Below are positions 23,020-27,445 of a stretch of DNA of 27,445 bases, one piece after another; within the stretch, counting starts at the first letter, position 1, and each line of letters starts with the position of its first letter. The position numbers and the translations under genes are program-made. The notes beneath the pieces are model-generated. The model had not been told where the DNA came from. It ran no database searches and was given only the letters and a program-made list of their open reading frames with translations. The DNA comes from a virus: positions 1 to 27,445 of the IMG/VR virus record IMGVR_UViG_3300047550_004621; one strand, written 5' to 3'.

Positions 23020-24624
23020 ATGGCAGAACTGTTCGGTTTTGAGATTCGCCGTAAAGGGCAGACTCAATCCCAAGAAGAAGAAAAATTACAAACATTTGCA
23101 CCAAAGCAAGAAGACGATGGTGCTCTTGTTGTTGCTTCTGGTGGTGCGTATGGCACTTACGTAGATCTTGAAGGATCAGCTAGAACAGAAGCAGAATTAG
23201 TTACCAAATATAGAGACATGATGCAGCACCCTGAAGTAGAAAGTGCTGTGGATGATGTTGTTAATGAAGCTATTGTAGTTGAGCGAGGTGTAAACACAGT
23301 AGAAATAAATTTGGATCAAACTAAGATTTCAGCTAATATTAAGAAGATGATATCTGATGAGTTTGATAACATACTAAAACTTTTAAATTTTAACACTCAA
23401 CCTTATGAAGTGTTCAAGAATTGGTACGTTGATGGTAGATGTTACTATCATGTAATCATTGATCCAGAAGATTTGAAGGGTGGAATCAAGGAACTTAGAC
23501 TTATTGATCCACGTAAGATAAGAAAAGTTAGAGAGATTAAAAAGAAAAAGAATCAAATATCTCCCAATTCACGAATAGATGTTTCTAAAACAACAAACGA
23601 ATATTACATTTATAATGATAAAGGATTTGCTTCTTTAAATAATTCTTTATCTCAAACTGTAGGTGCTTCTGGTCTAAAGATAGCCAAAGATTCTATAGTA
23701 CATTGTACCTCTGGATTATTAGATACAAATTCAACATTAGTACTTTCTTATCTTCATAAAGCAATTAAACCATTAAACCAATTGCGTGCTCTTGAAGATG
23801 CAACTGTAATTTACAGAATATCAAGAGCTCCTGAAAGAAGAATATTTTATATTGATGTTGGTAATCTGCCTAAGATGAAAGCAGAACAATACCTTCGCGA
23901 CATGATGGTTCGTCATAAGAATAAACTTGTTTATGATTCCACAACAGGTGAAATTCGTGACGATAGAAAATTTATGACGATGTTAGAAGATTATTGGCTT
24001 CCTCGTCGAGAAGGTAATAGAGGGACAGAGATAACTACCCTTCCTGCAGGCCAAAATCTTGGTGAAATGGATGACGTGCTTTATTTTCAAAAGAAACTTT
24101 ATCGCTCTTTGTTAGTTCCAGAAACAAGACTAAATCAAGATGCAACTTTTAGTATGGGTCGTGATACTGAAATTACTAGGGAAGAAATCAAGTTTGCTAA
24201 ATTAGTTGATAGATTGAGAACAAGATTTTGCCAATTGTTTCTTAAAACTTTAGAAAAACAATTAATTCTTAAGCAAGTTCTTACCATGGATGATTGGAAA
24301 GAAATTGGTCCAATGATAAGTTTTGATTTTGCAAGAGACAACTACTTTGCTCAGCTCAAAGAAATGCAAATACTAAACGAGAGAATGACAGCATTTACCA
24401 ATATGCAGCCAATAGTAGGTAAGTACGTTTCTAATACTTGGGTACGTAAACACATTCTTCTTCAATCAGATGATGAAATTGAACAAATGGATAAAGAGAT
24501 TGCTGAAGAAGAAACCATTCCCCAATACAATAGTGAAGGCGATGGAGGAGACGGAGGCAACCCTAATCCACCAAGCCCTTTGAACGGTCAAAGACCACCA
24601 GTTTCTAAACCACTGATTCAATAA
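23020..24624 (+). CDS. 20: Portal protein gp20
   Basis: A 534-aa homologue of T4 gp20 (524 aa), the dodecameric portal at the unique head vertex through which gp17 packages DNA and onto which the neck builds. Characteristic segments: YRDMMQHPEVESAVDDVVNE, NWYVDGRCYYHVIID, then ELRLIDPRKIRKVREI, YRISRAPERRIFYIDVGNLP, KAEQYLRDMMVRHKNKLVYD and MLEDYWLPRREGNRGTEITT. The C-terminal ~40 residues are acidic and then Gly/Pro-rich, likely flexible. The ribosome binding site is GGAG at 23011-23014, after a GC-rich hairpin. This gene is the usual marker for cyanomyovirus diversity surveys, so its placement is secure. Confidence 0.96.
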   Translation: MAELFGFEIRRKGQTQSQEEEKLQTFAPKQEDDGALVVASGGAYGTYVDLEGSARTEAELVTKYRDMMQHPEVESAVDDVVNEAIVVERGVNTVEINLDQTKISANIKKMISDEFDNILKLLNFNTQPYEVFKNWYVDGRCYYHVIIDPEDLKGGIKELRLIDPRKIRKVREIKKKKNQISPNSRIDVSKTTNEYYIYNDKGFASLNNSLSQTVGASGLKIAKDSIVHCTSGLLDTNSTLVLSYLHKAIKPLNQLRALEDATVIYRISRAPERRIFYIDVGNLPKMKAEQYLRDMMVRHKNKLVYDSTTGEIRDDRKFMTMLEDYWLPRREGNRGTEITTLPAGQNLGEMDDVLYFQKKLYRSLLVPETRLNQDATFSMGRDTEITREEIKFAKLVDRLRTRFCQLFLKTLEKQLILKQVLTMDDWKEIGPMISFDFARDNYFAQLKEMQILNERMTAFTNMQPIVGKYVSNTWVRKHILLQSDDEIEQMDKEIAEEETIPQYNSEGDGGDGGNPNPPSPLNGQRPPVSKPLIQ

Positions 24625-24632
24625 TATAAATA
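24625..24632 (+). promoter_or_regulatory. Possible late promoter before gp67
   Basis: Exact TATAAATA directly after the gp20 stop, but only 12 bases before the gp67 ATG and 3 bases before its GGAG (24636-24639). A normal start about 6 bases downstream would fall inside the ribosome binding site, so it is a weaker candidate than the others. Confidence 0.5.
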
Positions 24633-24644
24633 TTTGGAGTAATA

Positions 24645-24863
24645 ATGACTACAGACACAACGCCCTATTTTGAAATTATAGATTTTGCTGCAAATGATAA
24701 ACCAAATGAGTTTGTAAACAAATTCAATGAATTAATGTACAAGAAGGCTTATGATGCTGTAGAAAGATACAAACAAGATATTGCAAATAACTATTTCGGA
24801 CAAGAACAAGAAACTGAAGTAGAAGAAACAGAAGAAGAGGAAACCTCTGATGAAAACGCTTAA
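24645..24863 (+). CDS. 67: Prohead core protein gp67
   Basis: A 72-aa small acidic protein in the place of T4 gp67 (80 aa), a prohead core component processed by the gp21 protease. The FINAL third is almost entirely Glu/Thr/Asp (TEVEETEEEETSDENA), the classic look of the family. The N-terminal half carries the FVNKFNELMYKKAYDAVERY helix found in marine T4-like relatives. A TTGGAG ribosome binding site precedes the ATG. Its end overlaps gp68 by 14 bases. The identification relies on gene order, size and composition. Confidence 0.85.
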   Translation: MTTDTTPYFEIIDFAANDKPNEFVNKFNELMYKKAYDAVERYKQDIANNYFGQEQETEVEETEEEETSDENA

Positions 24864-25431
24864 ACAAATTTTTGGAGAAGTTTACGGTCCTGATACAAAG
24901 GATGGTAAGGCATTCGTCCATAAACATGTTACTGTGAAGTATGATGATAGAAACGGAAACGGTGACGATGTTTTTCAAGCTACCAATGTTAAAACTGTAA
25001 AACGTAAAGAAGAACGTCATGGGTATGATTCAGGTGAAGATGAAAAAGTATATGAATCAGAAGATCCTCAAGTACTTTTAGATTTTATAAACGAAGAGCA
25101 AATCGATGAGATGGATAAGTCAATGGCATATGCTACTGGTACAAAAAGAGCTATGCAAATGACAGGTGATAAGCCACCTTTAGAAAAATCTACTATTAAG
25201 AAGGCTCATAAGATCGCTAAAGCGATGCTTCGTAAAGAAGATTATAGTTCTGAAGATTTTCAAACATTTGTTACTGAAAGATATGAAGGTCTTTCAGAAG
25301 AAGATTTAGCTCTTATTGAAACAATGTATGAGAGTCTAGAAGGTGAGGAAGCAGAAGAATTTTTAGATCTTCTAGATCAAGGAGAACTTGACGCTTTCTT
25401 AGATGAGCTAGAAAAAGAATTAGAGGACTAA
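24850..25431 (+). CDS. 68: Prohead core protein gp68-like
   Basis: A 193-aa protein where T4 gp68 (141 aa) is expected. The N-terminus (KTLKQIFGEVYGPDT, then FVHKHVTVKYDDRNGNGDDVF) matches a conserved gene of T4-like marine phages at this spot. The middle has KSTIKKAHKIAKAMLRKEDY and the C-terminus is very acidic (EEAEEFLDLLDQ, DELEKELED), fitting a core protein. It is longer than T4 gp68, so true orthology over the full length is uncertain. It starts inside the end of gp67 and is probably translated with it. Confidence 0.72.
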   Translation: MKTLKQIFGEVYGPDTKDGKAFVHKHVTVKYDDRNGNGDDVFQATNVKTVKRKEERHGYDSGEDEKVYESEDPQVLLDFINEEQIDEMDKSMAYATGTKRAMQMTGDKPPLEKSTIKKAHKIAKAMLRKEDYSSEDFQTFVTERYEGLSEEDLALIETMYESLEGEEAEEFLDLLDQGELDAFLDELEKELED

Positions 25432-25435
25432 TAAC

Positions 25436-25699
25436 ATGGCCGAGGTTATTAAATTAGTTGGTTTTGAAGTCACGCTGAATGCTACAGCTAACCTAGTGTC
25501 CAATGCAGTATTAGTAAAAATTTCTAATGCAAATACAACCACTGCATCAACTATTACTGTAGTGAACGCTGCTGGAGCAAATACTGCCAATACCACTCTT
25601 CTTCCTCTTACAGAAATTTATTTACAGAAACCTACAGACTCAAAGTTGATTAGTTCACTTACATCTTTAGTCACAGCTACACCAGTTGCTTTTAGTTAA
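25436..25699 (+). CDS. Small hypothetical beta-rich protein between gp68 and gp21
   Basis: An 87-aa protein absent from the T4 order at this point. It is Ala/Thr/Asn/Val-rich with few charges (LNATANLVSNAVLVKISNAN, TITVVNAAGANTANTTLLP, then TEIYLQKP), predicted all-beta. The style resembles the 108-aa protein at 6652-6978, with a similar 'vkisN...' strand and a 'tEiyLqKp' strand. A small structural or head-decoration role is plausible from composition and position, but I do not recognise a family. GAGGA (about 25424-25428) serves as ribosome binding site 4 bases before its ATG region. Confidence 0.68.
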   Translation: MAEVIKLVGFEVTLNATANLVSNAVLVKISNANTTTASTITVVNAAGANTANTTLLPLTEIYLQKPTDSKLISSLTSLVTATPVAFS

Positions 25700-25708
25700 G
25701 GATCAAAC

Positions 25709-26362
25709 ATGAAGTTAATGATAGAACAAGTAGAGAACGTAAAGTTCTTAACAGAAGAAAAAGAAGGAAAGAAAAAGTTCTATATTAGTGGTCCTTTTAT
25801 TCAAACTGAACAACAGAACAGAAACGGTCGTGTTTACAGAATGTCCTACATGGAAAATGTTGTTAACAAATATAACAACGACTATGTGAACACTGGGCGA
25901 GCACTTGGTGAGCTAGGACATCCTAATGGTCCTACTATTGGTTTAGATAGAGTTTCTCATAAAATTGTTTCCCTAAAAAGAGAAGGAAATGATTTTATTG
26001 GTAAAGCAGAGATTCTAGGAACACCAATGGGTAACATTGCCAGGAATCTTTTAGAGAGTGGTGTGCAGCTTGGTGTATCTACGAGAGGCATGGGTTCTAT
26101 AAAAGAAAAGAACGGTATTATGGAAGTTCAGGATGACTTCTATCTTGCTACTGCTGCTGATATTGTTGCTGATCCTTCAGCTCCTAATGCTTTTGTTCAA
26201 GGCATTATGGAAGGAGTAGAATGGGTTTGGGATAATGGTATATTAAAGCAACAACAGGTTGAATCTTATAAAAAGACGATTGAGAAAGTTTCTAAAGCAG
26301 ATTTTGAAGATACAGCGATCAAAGTCTTCGAACATTTCCTAAGTTCTATAAGAAATAAATAA
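25709..26362 (+). CDS. 21: Prohead protease gp21
   Basis: A 217-aa homologue of T4 gp21 (212 aa), the serine protease that cleaves core, scaffold and capsid proteins during head maturation. Conserved: GPFIQTEQQNRNGRVY (28-43), LGELGHPNGP with likely catalytic His71, GVSTRGMGS with likely nucleophile Ser124, and AADIVADPSAPNAF with an acidic residue Asp151 or Asp155. All key positions are intact. An AAGGA ribosome binding site precedes the ATG. It sits directly before its substrate, the gp22 scaffold. Confidence 0.93.
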   Translation: MKLMIEQVENVKFLTEEKEGKKKFYISGPFIQTEQQNRNGRVYRMSYMENVVNKYNNDYVNTGRALGELGHPNGPTIGLDRVSHKIVSLKREGNDFIGKAEILGTPMGNIARNLLESGVQLGVSTRGMGSIKEKNGIMEVQDDFYLATAADIVADPSAPNAFVQGIMEGVEWVWDNGILKQQQVESYKKTIEKVSKADFEDTAIKVFEHFLSSIRNK

Positions 26363-26365
26363 ATT

Positions 26366-26373
26366 TATAAATA
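26366..26373 (+). promoter_or_regulatory. T4-type late promoter for gp22 (and probably gp23)
   Basis: Exact TATAAATA, 26 bases before the gp22 ATG, followed by AAGGAG (26386-26391). It begins 3 bases after the gp21 stop. It would boost scaffold and probably major capsid transcription. Confidence 0.8.
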
Positions 26374-26399
26374 TTACATATAGTTAAGGAGTTACTTTA

Positions 26400-27440
26400 A
26401 TGGCTAAAGGAAAATCATTCGGAGACGTAGTTAAGTCTGTGATCTCTGAACAAAAGAACATTGAGGAGAAGGTAGAAGTTGGTGGTGGCACTACCGGGGT
26501 TGCTCATGGAGCTGATCCTCACGGTGGTCAGACACCAACTCGAACTGCGGACAAGCGTAATAGCGAACCAATGCAAAAAGGTCAGAACCCAGCAAATACT
26601 CCAATCGAAGATACATCAACAGACAGCAACACTAAACCTACTGGTGATGCTTCTGCTTCCAATAAAGGTACCATTGCTGCTAAACCTAGTGCTGCTTCTG
26701 GCTCGATGAAAGAACACATCGACGCTATCTTTCATGGTGAAGATCTGTCAGAAGATTTCCGTAGCAAAGCAACAACAATTTTTGAAGCTGCAGTTTCCGC
26801 TCAAGTTCAGGAAGAAGTACAAAGACTAGAAGAAGAATATGAGCAGAAGCTTGAAGAAGATTTTAAATCTCTTACAAATGAACTGGTAGAAAAACTTGAT
26901 CAGTATATGAATTATGCTGCTGAACAATGGATGCAAGAAAATCAAGTTGCAATTGAGTCTTCTATCAAAACAGAAATCACAGAGGGCTTTATTAATGGTC
27001 TCAAGTCTCTTTTCCAAGAGCACTACATTGAGATACCAGAAGATAAAGTAGATGTTCTAGGTGAGATGGCTACTAAGGTTGATGAACTTGAAGAAAAACT
27101 TAATAGTGTAATGCAAGAAAACATCGATCTTAGAGGTCAACTAAGTGAGAACACTCGTGAGAAGATCCTCGCTGATGTATCCGAAGGCCTTGCTGCAACT
27201 CAAATTGAGAAGCTAGCAGCTTTAGCCGAAGGTGTTGACTTTGACACTCCTGATAACTTTAAAAAGAAGTTAGAGATTGTTAAAGAGAACTACTTCCCTT
27301 CAGTTAATTCGACTAAGCAATTGTTCGAAGAAGTTGAAGAAGAAGCTCTAGCGTCCAACGAGGAGCAGACAAAGAAAGTAAACGTTGATCCATCAGTCAG
27401 TGCTTACGTTTCAGCTTTGTCAAGAACTGTAAAAAGATAA
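26400..27440 (+). CDS. 22: Prohead scaffold protein gp22
   Basis: A 346-aa scaffold core protein, longer than T4 gp22 (269 aa). The N-terminus MAKGKSFGDVVKSVISEQKN is followed by a Gly/Thr/Ser/Asn-rich low-complexity region (~30-100). Then comes a long acidic helical stretch (~118-265) with coiled-coil parts (QEEVQRLEEEYEQKLEEDFK; KVDELEEKLNSVMQENIDLR). The conserved C-terminus VDPSVSAYVSALSRTVK is typical of marine T4-like gp22. The core is degraded by gp21 during maturation. A late promoter box and a good ribosome binding site precede it. The stop lies 5 bases before the window edge, where gp23 would follow. Confidence 0.92.
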   Translation: MAKGKSFGDVVKSVISEQKNIEEKVEVGGGTTGVAHGADPHGGQTPTRTADKRNSEPMQKGQNPANTPIEDTSTDSNTKPTGDASASNKGTIAAKPSAASGSMKEHIDAIFHGEDLSEDFRSKATTIFEAAVSAQVQEEVQRLEEEYEQKLEEDFKSLTNELVEKLDQYMNYAAEQWMQENQVAIESSIKTEITEGFINGLKSLFQEHYIEIPEDKVDVLGEMATKVDELEEKLNSVMQENIDLRGQLSENTREKILADVSEGLAATQIEKLAALAEGVDFDTPDNFKKKLEIVKENYFPSVNSTKQLFEEVEEEALASNEEQTKKVNVDPSVSAYVSALSRTVKR

Positions 27441-27445
27441 TTATT

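Overview
The window is a piece of a T4-like myovirus genome (Caudoviricetes, contractile tail). It is AT-rich and almost fully coding, with all but one gene on the + strand. From about 15.1 kb to the end it carries the T4 virion block in canonical order: gp13, gp14, gp15, gp16, gp17, gp18, gp19, gp20, gp67, gp68, gp21, gp22, with gp23 expected just beyond the right edge. The low GC, the protein styles (cyanophage-like gp13, gp14 and gp68) and the abundance of 2-oxoglutarate/Fe(II) oxygenases fit a marine T4-like phage, of the kind infecting SAR11 or picocyanobacteria. The host cannot be fixed from the sequence alone.

Left part (1-10.8 kb), host-recognition and fibre module: the end of one fibre with an S74 intramolecular chaperone; a small beta-rich fibre-like protein; an unknown protein; two 2OG-Fe(II) oxygenases; a glycine-rich adhesin-like protein; an unknown protein; a tail-fibre assembly chaperone-like protein; a small virion-type protein; a 642-aa and an 848-aa collagen-like fibre made of Gly-X-Gln triplets, separated by a small structural protein; then two more 2OG-Fe(II) oxygenases.

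Middle (10.8-15.1 kb), modification genes: a 1020-aa fusion (SAM methyltransferase, probable glycosyltransferase, GT2 glycosyltransferase, helical-repeat region, C-terminal 2OG-Fe(II) oxygenase) and a 423-aa GT2-methyltransferase fusion. These overlap or abut the fibre and oxygenase genes. I infer a cassette that hydroxylates, glycosylates and methylates a substrate, the simplest candidates being the collagen-like fibres beside it. The 848-aa fibre has a Gly-Pro-Thr block resembling known glycosylated bacterial collagens.

Right part (15.1-27.4 kb): neck, terminase, sheath, tube, portal, prohead core, protease and scaffold. A GIY-YIG-like homing endonuclease sits on the minus strand between the sheath and tube genes. 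Exact or near-exact T4 late-promoter boxes (TATAAATA) precede gp18 (two), gp19, gp67, gp22 and the 110-aa gene; one on the minus strand precedes the endonuclease. A strong intrinsic terminator follows gp18. A hairpin covering the gp13 ribosome binding site, with a late-promoter-like box beginning in its 5' arm and ending in its loop, suggests T4-style control of late translation. No tRNA, CRISPR or insertion sequence was seen, and no gene-free stretch reaches 300 bases.
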